Source of the DNA: JAEXOD01 sp964652025
GTDB taxonomy: Bacteria; Bacteroidota; Ignavibacteria; Ignavibacteriales; Melioribacteraceae
Direction: 5' to 3'
Length of the DNA: 64,000 nucleotides
Assembly (NCBI GenBank): GCA_964652025.1
Contig: CAZYZX010000001.1
Span: forward strand, 372,001-436,000
The notes under the pieces were generated by a model that saw only the letters and a list, made by a program, of their open reading frames with translations, was not told where the DNA came from and did not search any database. Shown here one piece after another: positions 7,730-16,442 of the stretch (positions are counted from its first letter, which is position 1; every line of letters starts with the position of its first letter). The position numbers and the translations under genes were made by a program.

Positions 7730-9638
7730 AGAAACTTTACGTGCACCAGAAAGTCAAAAAGCGCATGTTGTAGAAAAGCCTACCGACCTAAATACTATTG
7801 GTGGAACAATATCAATAGAGATAAACGAAAAGAAAGTTTCTGTACCATTAGGTACTACAATTTTAGAAGCTTGCAAAATGAATGGGATTCACATTCCTAC
7901 ACTATGCCATCATGACGACTTATGTATAGCTGGTGTATGTAGAATTTGTGTTGTAGAAGTTGAAGGGATGAGAACTTTACAAGCATCTTGTGCATATCCA
8001 ATTACTGCTCCTATTAAAATTAAAACTTCTTCACCATTAGTTAGAAAAGCAAGAAGGCATATAATTGATTTAATGTTAAGCGAACATCATGGCGAGTGCT
8101 ATAGTTGTGTTAGAAACAATAATTGCGAATTACAATCATTAGCCAAAGAATATGGCGTTGATGGATATAATTTTGGACACATAAAAGAGTCCAAATTTGA
8201 AATAGACCGTTCATCATATTCTGTTATTCGTGATATGGATAAGTGTGTTTTGTGTAAAAGATGTGTAAGAACATGCATCGATTTACAAGAAGTTGGCGTT
8301 TTAGAAGCTATTAATAGAGGTGATAAAACCAGAATTGGTACCTTTATGGATAAGCCTTTAGCGGATGTAATTTGCATTAATTGTGGTCAGTGTATTAATC
8401 GTTGTCCTACTGGTGCTTTGCACGCAAACGATCCATCGGATGAAATTTGGAATGCTATAGATGATCCAACAAAACATGTTGTTATACAAACAGCACCTTC
8501 TCCACGTGCTGCTATTGGAGAAGAATTTGGATTAGAGCCAGGTCACTCCATGACTTATGAATTAAACACTGCTTTACGAAGAATTGGTTTTGATGCTGTA
8601 TTTGATACTAATTTTACAGCTGATTTAACTATTATGGAAGAAGGAACAGAGTTATTACTAAGACTATATAAAGCTATAGTAGAAAAAGATGAAAAGGTGG
8701 CATTACCACAATTTACATCTTGCTCTCCTGGTTGGGTAAAATATCTTGAGCATTTTTATCCTGAGTATATAGATAATTTAAGTAGTGCTAAATCACCACA
8801 ACAAATGTTTGGGGCATTATTAAAAACATATTATGCTCAGAAAAAAGGAATAGATCCTAAAAATATAGTTTCTGTTGCTGTAATGCCATGCTCTGCAAAG
8901 AAATTTGAATGTAACAGACCAGAAATGCGAGACTCTGGTTATCAAGATGTTGATTATGGATTAACATCGAGAGAATTGGCAAAAATGATTAAAGAAGCTG
9001 GTATCCATTTACCAGAAATGCCAAAATCACACTTCGATAATCCATTTGGTGATGCAAGTGGTGCTGGTTTAATTTTTGGCGCAACTGGTGGTGTTATGGA
9101 AGCTGCTATTAGAACAGTTGTTGAACTGGTTTTGGGTGTTAAAGTAGAAAATATATTTGAAAATTGTGATGTTATACCTGTTAGAGGTTTTGAAGGTATT
9201 AAATACGTGGAATTACCACTTGGAGAAAAAATGGGTGAAGTGCCACAATTGTTAAAACATTTAGTCCCAAATTGGGACTGGTTAAAAGGCGTAACATTAA
9301 AAGTAGCAGTTGTTCATGGTACCGCAAATGCTAAAAAAGTTATGGATGATATTAAAGCGGGTGGCAAGTTTAGTGAATGTCATTTTATAGAATTCATGGC
9401 TTGCCCTGGTGGCTGTTTGGGTGGCGGTGGTCAACCAATTCCTACTAGTTTAGAAATTCGTAAGAAACGTGCTGAAGCCATCTACAAGGAAGATGCTGAG
9501 CTTAAATTGCGTAAATCTCACGAAAACGAACACGTATTAAGAATGTACGAGGAATTTCTAACAGACGGTCCTTGTGGACATATTTCTCATCATTTATTAC
9601 ATACACATTATACTAAACGTGGCAGATATATAGCATAA
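7719..9638 (+). CDS. hydA: [FeFe]-hydrogenase catalytic subunit HydA of the NADH-linked trimer
   Basis: A 639-residue M3-type hydrogenase: [2Fe-2S] domain (CHHDDLCIAGVCRIC plus a later Cys), HHGECYSCVRNNNC [4Fe-4S] site, two ferredoxin motifs (CVLCKRCVRTC, CINCGQCINRC), H-domain and small-subunit-like tail (HENEHVLRMYEEF). The H-domain motifs are TSCSPGW, MPCSAKKFE and MACPGGCLGGGGQP. The Ser in the first differs from TSCCPGW in the paralogue at 3-1694. About 30 residues precede the [2Fe-2S] domain. I chose the ATG at 7719 because GGAGGT lies 4 bases upstream; in-frame ATGs at 7686 and 7707 lack such a site. The start overlaps hydB by 11 bases, indicating coupled translation. With HydB and HydC it should form an NADH-dependent hydrogenase. 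Confidence 0.94.
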   Translation: METKETLRAPESQKAHVVEKPTDLNTIGGTISIEINEKKVSVPLGTTILEACKMNGIHIPTLCHHDDLCIAGVCRICVVEVEGMRTLQASCAYPITAPIKIKTSSPLVRKARRHIIDLMLSEHHGECYSCVRNNNCELQSLAKEYGVDGYNFGHIKESKFEIDRSSYSVIRDMDKCVLCKRCVRTCIDLQEVGVLEAINRGDKTRIGTFMDKPLADVICINCGQCINRCPTGALHANDPSDEIWNAIDDPTKHVVIQTAPSPRAAIGEEFGLEPGHSMTYELNTALRRIGFDAVFDTNFTADLTIMEEGTELLLRLYKAIVEKDEKVALPQFTSCSPGWVKYLEHFYPEYIDNLSSAKSPQQMFGALLKTYYAQKKGIDPKNIVSVAVMPCSAKKFECNRPEMRDSGYQDVDYGLTSRELAKMIKEAGIHLPEMPKSHFDNPFGDASGAGLIFGATGGVMEAAIRTVVELVLGVKVENIFENCDVIPVRGFEGIKYVELPLGEKMGEVPQLLKHLVPNWDWLKGVTLKVAVVHGTANAKKVMDDIKAGGKFSECHFIEFMACPGGCLGGGGQPIPTSLEIRKKRAEAIYKEDAELKLRKSHENEHVLRMYEEFLTDGPCGHISHHLLHTHYTKRGRYIA

Positions 9639-9648
9639 TATCTAAAAT

Positions 9649-9689
9649 AGGCGATGGTGTTTATACCATCGCCTTAATTAATTTTTTAT
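9649..9689 (+). terminator. Rho-independent terminator after the hydrogenase operon
   Basis: A 10-base-pair stem (AGGCGATGGT at 9649-9658 with ACCATCGCCT at 9665-9674) closes a six-base loop. A T-rich stretch follows, ending in six Ts. It lies 10 bases after the hydA stop. It is the clearest GC-rich hairpin in the window. Confidence 0.85.
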
Positions 9690-9693
9690 ACAT

Positions 9694-11130
9694 ATGATTA
9701 AATTAGTGCCTGATTGGGCTGTTAATAGTTTAGAATTTTGGGAAGCAATTACCCGTAGAAATTCTTTATTAATTAAGCTTCGATATCTTGCTATTATTTG
9801 TTTATTTGTTGCGTTGTATTTTGCACAAAATATATTATTATTAAACCTTAATAGTACACAACAAAAAGCTATTATTATTATTGGATTAATTATTTTTTTG
9901 TACAATTTACTAATTCATTTTTTAAGATATAAAGCTGGGTATGGTGAAGCTAAATTTAATAAAATGCACATTTCGCTTTTGCAAATGATTTTAGACCTTG
10001 TAATGCTAACATTTTTAGTGTATTACACTGGGGGTATTAATTCTCCTTTATCTTTATTTTATATTTTTCATATGATTATTGGTAGCCTAATTTTACCAGG
10101 CTACTTAATATACTCTATTTGTTTTACTATAATTATTACTTATGGTTTTATTATTGTTTTACAAAAGTTTAATATTATTTTTAATTATACTATACATAAT
10201 TTATATAGCGCAACTATGCCAGAGCATACTTGGAGCTATATATTAGTTAACTTTTGTTTCTTTTCTGTAATGATGTTAATAAGTGTTTTTTTAGCAAATA
10301 AAATTGCTAAACAACTTTATTTAAGGGAACAAGAGCTTTATGAAAGTATAAGAAAATTAGAAGAATTAGAGACAGAAAAGCAGAACTATATAATTGGAAT
10401 AGTTCATGAATTAAAATCTCCTATAGTAGCTGCTCAATCTTTAGTAGAGTTGATTTTAAACAATTTTGTTGGACCAGTTTCTGATGAAGTGAGAGAAAGG
10501 TTAGTTAGAGTTAAAAAAAGAACTGAAGATTCCTTAAACATGATTAATAATATTTTGAGGATATCAAAATTAAAATTGTTAAGAATTACAACTATTGAAG
10601 AAATTGATATTGAAGAATTAGTTAATTCTGTTTCTGAAAAGGTTACGGAAGTAATAGTAAATAAAAATATTGATTATAAGCTAGTAGATGACAGAATTAA
10701 CAAAAAACCATTAAAAGGGGATAGAGTATTATTAGAATTGGCATTATCAAATTTACTTAACAACGCAATTAAATACACCAATAATAATGGTAAAATTGTT
10801 TTAAAGTTAGAAAATGATGATGACAATGCAATTATTAAAATTTGTGATAATGGTATAGGTATTCCGCAAAATGAATTAGAAAAAGTTAAAAATCAATTTT
10901 ATCGAGCAACAAATATAAAAAATAAGGGTTACGAAGGAACTGGAATGGGATTATCTTTAGTTAATGAAATTGTAAATAAAATGAACGGGAATTTTAACAT
11001 CGTTAGTCCTTCTGAAATTGGGGATGAAAAAAATACAGGAACCTGTGTTATTATTTCAATTCCATTCGAAAAATCTAGAGAAATAAAACCAATTAAAAAA
11101 ATTTTATCTAAGGCAAATTTAAAAATATAA
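9694..11130 (+). CDS. Membrane-bound sensor histidine kinase (RegB-like membrane domain)
   Basis: A 478-residue kinase. The N-terminal 205 residues hold about six hydrophobic segments, with YYTGGINSPLSLFY after one of them. That motif recalls the GGxxNPF motif of RegB/PrrB quinone-responsive kinases. A coiled coil (REQELYESIRKLEELETEK) leads to HisKA (GIVHELKSPIVAAQS) and HATPase (NLLNNAIKYTN, DNGIGI, GTGMGLSLV). It could sense membrane redox state, which would fit beside a hydrogenase operon, but a terminator separates them and no receiver is adjacent. No clear Shine-Dalgarno sequence precedes the ATG. The 3' end overlaps the convergent ispE gene by 23 bases. The signal and partner are unknown. 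Confidence 0.88.
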   Translation: MIKLVPDWAVNSLEFWEAITRRNSLLIKLRYLAIICLFVALYFAQNILLLNLNSTQQKAIIIIGLIIFLYNLLIHFLRYKAGYGEAKFNKMHISLLQMILDLVMLTFLVYYTGGINSPLSLFYIFHMIIGSLILPGYLIYSICFTIIITYGFIIVLQKFNIIFNYTIHNLYSATMPEHTWSYILVNFCFFSVMMLISVFLANKIAKQLYLREQELYESIRKLEELETEKQNYIIGIVHELKSPIVAAQSLVELILNNFVGPVSDEVRERLVRVKKRTEDSLNMINNILRISKLKLLRITTIEEIDIEELVNSVSEKVTEVIVNKNIDYKLVDDRINKKPLKGDRVLLELALSNLLNNAIKYTNNNGKIVLKLENDDDNAIIKICDNGIGIPQNELEKVKNQFYRATNIKNKGYEGTGMGLSLVNEIVNKMNGNFNIVSPSEIGDEKNTGTCVIISIPFEKSREIKPIKKILSKANLKI

Positions 11131-11944
11131 AATATTCTTTTGGGAAATTTTCCTTTGCTTTTAAGGCAGAATTAACGTCACTAAAAATTGCATAAATTGT
11201 GGAACCACTTCCACTCATTGCAGAAAATAATGCCCCATGTTGATAAAGTGATTTTTTGATATAAGCTAGTAAAGGATATTTAGCAAAAACAGAAGTTTCA
11301 AAATCATTCTTTAAGAATTGGCGCCATTTTTCAAAATCTATATTATCGGATTTAAATAAATCCTTTAAACAAAAATCTGAAGTTTTAGGAATGACATTAG
11401 CAAATGCTTCTTTTGTAGAAATATGTATACCTGGATTTATTAATAAAATGGGATAATCAAGATAAAAGTTAAGTAATTCTAAAATTTCTCCTCTACCAGT
11501 AGCGTAGCTTGGTTTAGCTTTTATAAAGAAAGGTACATCGCTTCCTATTTCCAAAGCAACTTTTTGCATTTGTTCTGTGGTCAAGTTTAGTTTAAACATA
11601 TCGTTTAATGAAACAATAACAGCAGCAGCATCCGAGCTTCCACCTCCTAAGCCAGCACCTATTGGTATTTGTTTTTTACATTCAATTTCTACGTTAAATT
11701 TTTGTTTTGCTATATTTTCTAATTTTTTAACAGGTGAAACTAATAAATTATTTTCTTCACTTTCTATAATTTTATTATCACAAGAAAACGAAAATTTATC
11801 ACTTAATTTTATATATATCTTATCGTGTAAATCTCTAATTGGATAAAAAACGGTTTCTAAATTATGGTATCCATCCTCGCGCTTAGAAACTATATTTAGG
11901 CCTAAGTTAATTTTTGCGCAAGCGTTAATTTCAATATATTTCAT
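11108..11944 (-). CDS. ispE: 4-(cytidine 5'-diphospho)-2-C-methyl-D-erythritol kinase
   Basis: GHMP kinase of 278 residues in the MEP isoprenoid pathway; it phosphorylates CDP-methylerythritol with ATP. Evidence is the N-terminal ACAKINLGLNI, the ATP-binding glycine loop PIGAGLGGGSSDAAA, and the C-terminal MSGSGSTIYAIF. Length is normal. It overlaps the upstream homocysteine-methyltransferase-like gene by 14 bases and converges with the histidine kinase gene. Its presence says isoprenoids come from the MEP route, with fni (36965-38011) and a prenyl synthase (38008-38997) acting later. Confidence 0.95.
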   Translation of the reverse strand: MKYIEINACAKINLGLNIVSKREDGYHNLETVFYPIRDLHDKIYIKLSDKFSFSCDNKIIESEENNLLVSPVKKLENIAKQKFNVEIECKKQIPIGAGLGGGSSDAAAVIVSLNDMFKLNLTTEQMQKVALEIGSDVPFFIKAKPSYATGRGEILELLNFYLDYPILLINPGIHISTKEAFANVIPKTSDFCLKDLFKSDNIDFEKWRQFLKNDFETSVFAKYPLLAYIKKSLYQHGALFSAMSGSGSTIYAIFSDVNSALKAKENFPKEYFIFLNLP

Positions 11945-12809
11945 TTATTAAGTCCTTAATGTTTTTTATATGTTCTGGGGTAGAACCACAACAAGCGCCT
12001 ACAAATAAGGTGTTATTATTTAAGAATTGTTTTACATATAATTTATAGTCCATAGGTGATAGTAGATTATTAAATGTTCCTTCTCTTTTATCATCACCCA
12101 TATTTAAATAAAAGCCATTTTTATAAAAATTAAAAATAGTTTTATCAATTTTATCAAAAATATTAACAGATACACAATTAATGCTTATTGCTAAAGGTTT
12201 ATACTCTATAATTTCGGTAATAATGTTTTCTAAACTTTCACCACTTAATATAGTTTTGCCATCATCTGTGTAAAGGCTTATTATAAAAGGTATTTTGTTT
12301 TGATTACAAAATTTAGCAATAATATTTATTTCATCATTGTGGCTTTGAGTTTCATTTAATACAAAATCAACCCCATTATCAAAAAGTAGTTCTATATGCT
12401 TTTTATGATTATACTCTAGTTTTTTTAAAGAAACAGTTCGTTCTTTTTGATAGCAATCTTCTGCGGGTGCATTTGAACCAGCAATAAAAACTCCTTCTTT
12501 ATCTATTATGCTTTTTACTAAATCTACAGAATTTTTTACAAAATCGCTTAAATTTAAGTTATAATTGGAAAGTTCATATGCTAAGGGATTAGTTCTAAAT
12601 GTATTTGATGTAATAATTTCTGCGCCAGCTTCTAAATATTGTTTATGTATAAATTTAACTAGTTCTGGGTTAGTAATATTATAAATCGAACTCCAAAGAT
12701 ATTTATCTACCTTTTGAGTTGATTGCTGAATTAAAGAGCCTAGGGCTCCATCTAAAATTAAAGGACGATTTAATTTACTTTGATATTCTAATAAATTTAT
12801 ATTATTCAT
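11931..12809 (-). CDS. Homocysteine S-methyltransferase family protein
   Basis: A 292-residue TIM-barrel protein of the Hcy-binding (Pfam S-methyl_trans) family. It starts with LILDGALGSLIQQ and carries SNTFRTNP, LNETQSHNDE, ISINCVSV (a zinc-ligand Cys position) and the C-terminal Cys pair in GACCGSTPEHI. Such proteins move a methyl group, for example from S-methylmethionine or methylfolate, to homocysteine through a zinc-bound thiolate. It is a single domain without the cobalamin or folate domains of MetH, so it is either MmuM-like or works with separate partners. The substrate is not decidable from sequence. It abuts the GT9 gene by one base. Confidence 0.85.
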   Translation of the reverse strand: MNNINLLEYQSKLNRPLILDGALGSLIQQSTQKVDKYLWSSIYNITNPELVKFIHKQYLEAGAEIITSNTFRTNPLAYELSNYNLNLSDFVKNSVDLVKSIIDKEGVFIAGSNAPAEDCYQKERTVSLKKLEYNHKKHIELLFDNGVDFVLNETQSHNDEINIIAKFCNQNKIPFIISLYTDDGKTILSGESLENIITEIIEYKPLAISINCVSVNIFDKIDKTIFNFYKNGFYLNMGDDKREGTFNNLLSPMDYKLYVKQFLNNNTLFVGACCGSTPEHIKNIKDLINEIY

Positions 12810-13930
12810 TAATTATTTTCGAAATAATTAATTGTTTCGTTAATAATTCTATTCAAATCTATTTGTTCAATGCATTCTAAATTATATGGGCAGACTTTTT
12901 TCCAGCATGGGGCACAAGCTAAATTTTCTGGATATAATTTAATCCCTCTGCCATAAAGCTCTATTTCTGTCCAGCAACTTAATCCAAACCAAGCAATTAC
13001 CCACTTTTTTAAAGCAATAGCTAAGTGCATACCAAAAGAATCGCCTGTAATTATTACTTGCGGAATGCTTTCGTAACAAGCACCTTTTCTAATGCCGTTT
13101 GTAGTTGGGGTGTTTATTACTTTATCTCCAAACTTACTAGCAATTAAATTATTCCTTTCTGTATCTTCTGGACCTCCTAGCAGCATAATTTTATATTTAT
13201 TGTAAGATAAAAATCTTTCGATTAGGTATATGTGTTGTTCAACGGTCATTTTTTTATTAGGGAAAAGATTAGAACATCCTGTGTTAAATCCAATAATCTT
13301 ATCTTCTGGTAAAATACCAATTTCTTTTTTATATTCTTCAATGTATGTTTTTTCCTCATCAGAAAAATTAAATACATATTCATCTTTTTGATAATATAAT
13401 TTAAAGGTTTCAGCAAGATATTCTTGTCCGGTCTTTTGATTTATCTTAAACTTTAAATGATCATCCATACCTAAAAGATAATTATATTCAGCTTCGGGAT
13501 TAACAGGAATAATCTTACCATTTTCATCAATGCCAAAACCAAGTTTTTCTTTGGCATTAATGCTATTTAATAAAGCACCAGAGCGTAATGATTTATCTAC
13601 ATTCATAACTACATCAAATTTCATTTGTTGCAATATGGATATTGATTCAAAATCATATGCAAATACTTTATCAATAAAGGGATTATTATACAAAATAGGG
13701 GTAGCTATTTTAAGTGTAATCCAATAAATTGTGGAAACAGGGTATTTTCTTTTTATTCCGTGTAATTGTGCTGTAGTCATAACCACATCACCCATTGCAT
13801 CTAAATTGATTATTAAAATTTTGGTTCCCATAGGGTTATAGGATTTACAACCATTTGTGTAACAATTATGGTCTGAAAAACAAGGTTTATAACCATTAAA
13901 ATTCTTACAAGTATAAATATTATTTTCCAT
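12809..13930 (-). CDS. Glycosyltransferase family 9 protein (heptosyltransferase-like)
   Basis: A 373-residue GT9/ADP-heptose:LPS heptosyltransferase-like protein, expected at the inner face of the cytoplasmic membrane in LPS core assembly. The first Rossmann fold begins ILIINLDAMGDVVMTT; the nucleotide-sugar domain has GFNTGCSNLFPNKKM and ITGDSFGMHLAIALKKWVIA. Before the first fold there is an unusual Cys-rich leader with four cysteines in about 20 residues. A second Cys group near the C terminus (CAPCWKKVCPYNLEC) is commoner in this family. The leader could bind a metal. It is the third of three tandem GT9 genes in transcription order; the donor sugar is unknown. Confidence 0.88.
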   Translation of the reverse strand: MENNIYTCKNFNGYKPCFSDHNCYTNGCKSYNPMGTKILIINLDAMGDVVMTTAQLHGIKRKYPVSTIYWITLKIATPILYNNPFIDKVFAYDFESISILQQMKFDVVMNVDKSLRSGALLNSINAKEKLGFGIDENGKIIPVNPEAEYNYLLGMDDHLKFKINQKTGQEYLAETFKLYYQKDEYVFNFSDEEKTYIEEYKKEIGILPEDKIIGFNTGCSNLFPNKKMTVEQHIYLIERFLSYNKYKIMLLGGPEDTERNNLIASKFGDKVINTPTTNGIRKGACYESIPQVIITGDSFGMHLAIALKKWVIAWFGLSCWTEIELYGRGIKLYPENLACAPCWKKVCPYNLECIEQIDLNRIINETINYFENN

Positions 13931-14987
13931 ATATCATTTTCTCAAAAAAATGTTTAAACTGATTTTCTATTTGTTCAAAAGTTAAATTTTCAAAATTTTC
14001 TTCTAAAGTAACAACTTCATCATGGGGTGATTTATAAGCATACCAAATTATATCATTAGTATTATATTTTACATATAAACCAAATACTGGAACAGAATAA
14101 ATAGATGCCAAATGAACAATTGAAGTATCTGGGGTAAATAAGAAATTAAGTTTTGATACTAAAGCTGATATTCTTGTAAATTTATTTGAATAATAAATAG
14201 GGATTTTCCCTTTAGATATTTCATGGGCGGTTTTAATTTCGTTAGGGGTTGTAATAATAACTATGTTTACGTCAAAATTCTTTATTAAATTAATAAGTTT
14301 ACTAAATCTATTAATTCCCCAAAAACGAGATTTATTCCCAGCAATAATGTTTATACCAATTAAAGGTTTATTAGAATTAAAGGCTTGCTCTAAAAATTCA
14401 GTAACGTGTGTAATATCATCTTTAGTATAATCGTATCTAATATTTAATTCATCAGTAGTATGGTTTACATTAAATAATTCAGCAATTTTGGCAATCCTTT
14501 CTACAACATGAAATTTGGTGCTATCTAATTTTTCAACTGTTTTAGTATATAATTCTAAATTATTTTTTTTTAGTCCAAAAACATAAGAATTAGTAACAAA
14601 GCTTAAAAGAATACTAACAGTTGTAGATGTATCATCATGCAAATCCACAACCACATCATACTTTTCTTTATTAAGTAACTCTTTAAACTTTTTGTACCCA
14701 GATAAGCCTTTATTAAAAACTATTGTTTTATCTACAAAGCTTTGGTTAGAAAAAACAAAAAAGTTTTTTTTATCAGCAAGTACATGTGTGGTTAAGTTTA
14801 ATTTAGATTTTAATAAACTAATAAGTGGAGTAGTAACTAAAGCATCTCCAATTCTGTTTAATCTAATAAATAGAACTTTTTTATTGCGAAAATCATTAAT
14901 TTCTACAATATTATTATTTCTATTAGGCTTAATAACTAAAAGCTTTAAGAGAAATTTTTTTATAAAATTTTCAATTTTTTTAATCAT
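13920..14987 (-). CDS. Glycosyltransferase family 9 protein (heptosyltransferase-like)
   Basis: A GT9 protein of 355 residues. After a basic, hydrophobic N-terminal stretch that may contact the membrane, KVLFIRLNRIGDALVTTPLI marks the acceptor-side Rossmann fold. The second domain has IGINIIAGNKSRFWGINRF and FLFTPDTSIVHLASIYSVPVFGLY, typical of donor binding. I start it at the ATG at 14987, which overlaps the stop of the next GT9 gene; a TTG lies one codon earlier. It overlaps the following gene by 11 bases. It probably adds a sugar to LPS core; specificity is unknown. Confidence 0.88.
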   Translation of the reverse strand: MIKKIENFIKKFLLKLLVIKPNRNNNIVEINDFRNKKVLFIRLNRIGDALVTTPLISLLKSKLNLTTHVLADKKNFFVFSNQSFVDKTIVFNKGLSGYKKFKELLNKEKYDVVVDLHDDTSTTVSILLSFVTNSYVFGLKKNNLELYTKTVEKLDSTKFHVVERIAKIAELFNVNHTTDELNIRYDYTKDDITHVTEFLEQAFNSNKPLIGINIIAGNKSRFWGINRFSKLINLIKNFDVNIVIITTPNEIKTAHEISKGKIPIYYSNKFTRISALVSKLNFLFTPDTSIVHLASIYSVPVFGLYVKYNTNDIIWYAYKSPHDEVVTLEENFENLTFEQIENQFKHFFEKMIYGK

Positions 14988-16023
14988 CAAAATTAGTCTT
15001 AGTTTTATTTAATAATAAATCTACTTTCTTTAAAATTTTTGTAACGGGTAAATCTAAAAAACATTGATGTTGTTTTGGGCAAACTAACAAATTGCAACCA
15101 ATACAATCTAAATTTTCATTGTTAATATAACCATGTATATTTCCATAAGGTCCTTGTAATTTTGGATCTGTGGGACCATGGAGAGCTAAGGTGGGGGTTC
15201 CAATACCAGCAGATATATGCATGGGACCACTATCATTAGCAATAGTTAAAATACATTTTTTAATTATCGCTGCCATTTGAGTTATATTAGTAGAAGGAGC
15301 CAAAATAGCTTCTTTTTTCATATATCGCTTTATTAATTCAGCTTCCTCTCTATCACCGGGTCCCCATAAAATTAATATTTTTATATTATTGTATAAATTT
15401 ATTAATTCATCACCAATTTCAGCAAATTTAATTGGGTCACATCTTTTGGATTGCCAGCCACCTCCTGGAATTAAGCATATTACTGATTCTTTAGAAGAAA
15501 ATTTTTCTTTGAAGTAATTATCAGCAAAAACCTTTGCATTTTCATCAACACCAACATATAAATTTTTACTAGTTATTGATATGCCAAGGTCTTTTATTAG
15601 TTCTAAATTTAATTCAGCAGAATGCATTTTACCTCTTTCTAAAGGACCATAAATATTATAAGCATAAGTACGTCCTTTATAAGGAAAGCCAGCCCTATAT
15701 GTTGCGTTGCTAAAATATGTAATTTGTGCACTTACTGGGTTGGAAAAAAAATCTATTACTAAATCATAGTTTCTTTTTCTGATATCGAAAAAAAGTTTTA
15801 ATCTTTTTATTATACTTTTTCTATCAAAAGGAATTATATTATCAATTGTTTTAATAGGTTCTAAAATTGGTACCGAAGGATAATCAGTTAAAAAATCAAT
15901 TTTGGCTTCAGGTAAAAATGCTTTGATATTATCTAAAACTATAGTTGTTAAAACTACGTCACCAATTCCTCGTAATTTTATTAACAAAATTTTTTTAATT
16001 TTATTAAATTCAATATTAATCAT
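14980..16023 (-). CDS. Glycosyltransferase family 9 protein (heptosyltransferase-like)
   Basis: A 347-residue GT9 protein, the first of three tandem copies in the transcript. Motifs are KILLIKLRGIGDVVLTTIVL at the N terminus, LIPGGGWQSKRCDPIKFAEI and LTIANDSGPMHISAGIGTPTLALHG in the donor domain, and a C-terminal Cys group (CIGCNLLVCPKQHQC) often seen in heptosyltransferases. The intact DSGPMHIAxA-type motif makes this the most canonical of the three. It overlaps the MauE/DoxX gene by 8 bases. Its role in LPS core or another envelope glycan is inferred from the family. Confidence 0.9.
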   Translation of the reverse strand: MINIEFNKIKKILLIKLRGIGDVVLTTIVLDNIKAFLPEAKIDFLTDYPSVPILEPIKTIDNIIPFDRKSIIKRLKLFFDIRKRNYDLVIDFFSNPVSAQITYFSNATYRAGFPYKGRTYAYNIYGPLERGKMHSAELNLELIKDLGISITSKNLYVGVDENAKVFADNYFKEKFSSKESVICLIPGGGWQSKRCDPIKFAEIGDELINLYNNIKILILWGPGDREEAELIKRYMKKEAILAPSTNITQMAAIIKKCILTIANDSGPMHISAGIGTPTLALHGPTDPKLQGPYGNIHGYINNENLDCIGCNLLVCPKQHQCFLDLPVTKILKKVDLLLNKTKTNFDD

Positions 16024-16441
16024 TATTTTTATACATTAGTAATAAAAAAAGAGCAATAAAAAAGAGTCCAAAATTTTCTGCTAATTTGTAAAAGCCAACT
16101 TGCATGCTATTTTCTGTTCCAAAACAGCCACAATTTATATTAAGTCCTCTTAAAATAGCTGTTATAATTAGTAAATTAAACGATAATAAAAGAGCTAAAT
16201 AAATTAATAAATTTTCTTTTATATAAATTTTAAATATAATTAATATACCAATTATTAGTTCAAGCCAAGGAATAAAAATTGAAATAAATTGGGATAAAAA
16301 CTCTCCAAATACTTTGTAATTCATAACAGATTCATAAAACTCTACTGGATTAATTATTTTTATAATACCAGCAATAATAAAAACTATGCCTATAAAAAAC
16401 CGTAAAAAAAACAAAAAAATCTTATTATTAATAATCTTCAT
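16016..16441 (-). CDS. MauE/DoxX-family redox-associated membrane protein
   Basis: A small membrane protein of 141 residues with four predicted helices. The first carries the DoxX/MauE hallmark FIIAGIIKIINPVEFYESV. A CGCFG motif (NCGCFGTEN) follows the third helix, as in MauE-like proteins linked to periplasmic thiol or methylamine-dehydrogenase maturation. It starts 2 bases after the membrane-tethered rhodanese, so the two likely form a sulfur or thiol-redox pair. It then overlaps the GT9 operon by 8 bases. The precise reaction is unknown. Confidence 0.8.
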   Translation of the reverse strand: MKIINNKIFLFFLRFFIGIVFIIAGIIKIINPVEFYESVMNYKVFGEFLSQFISIFIPWLELIIGILIIFKIYIKENLLIYLALLLSFNLLIITAILRGLNINCGCFGTENSMQVGFYKLAENFGLFFIALFLLLMYKNND

Positions 16442-16442
16442 A

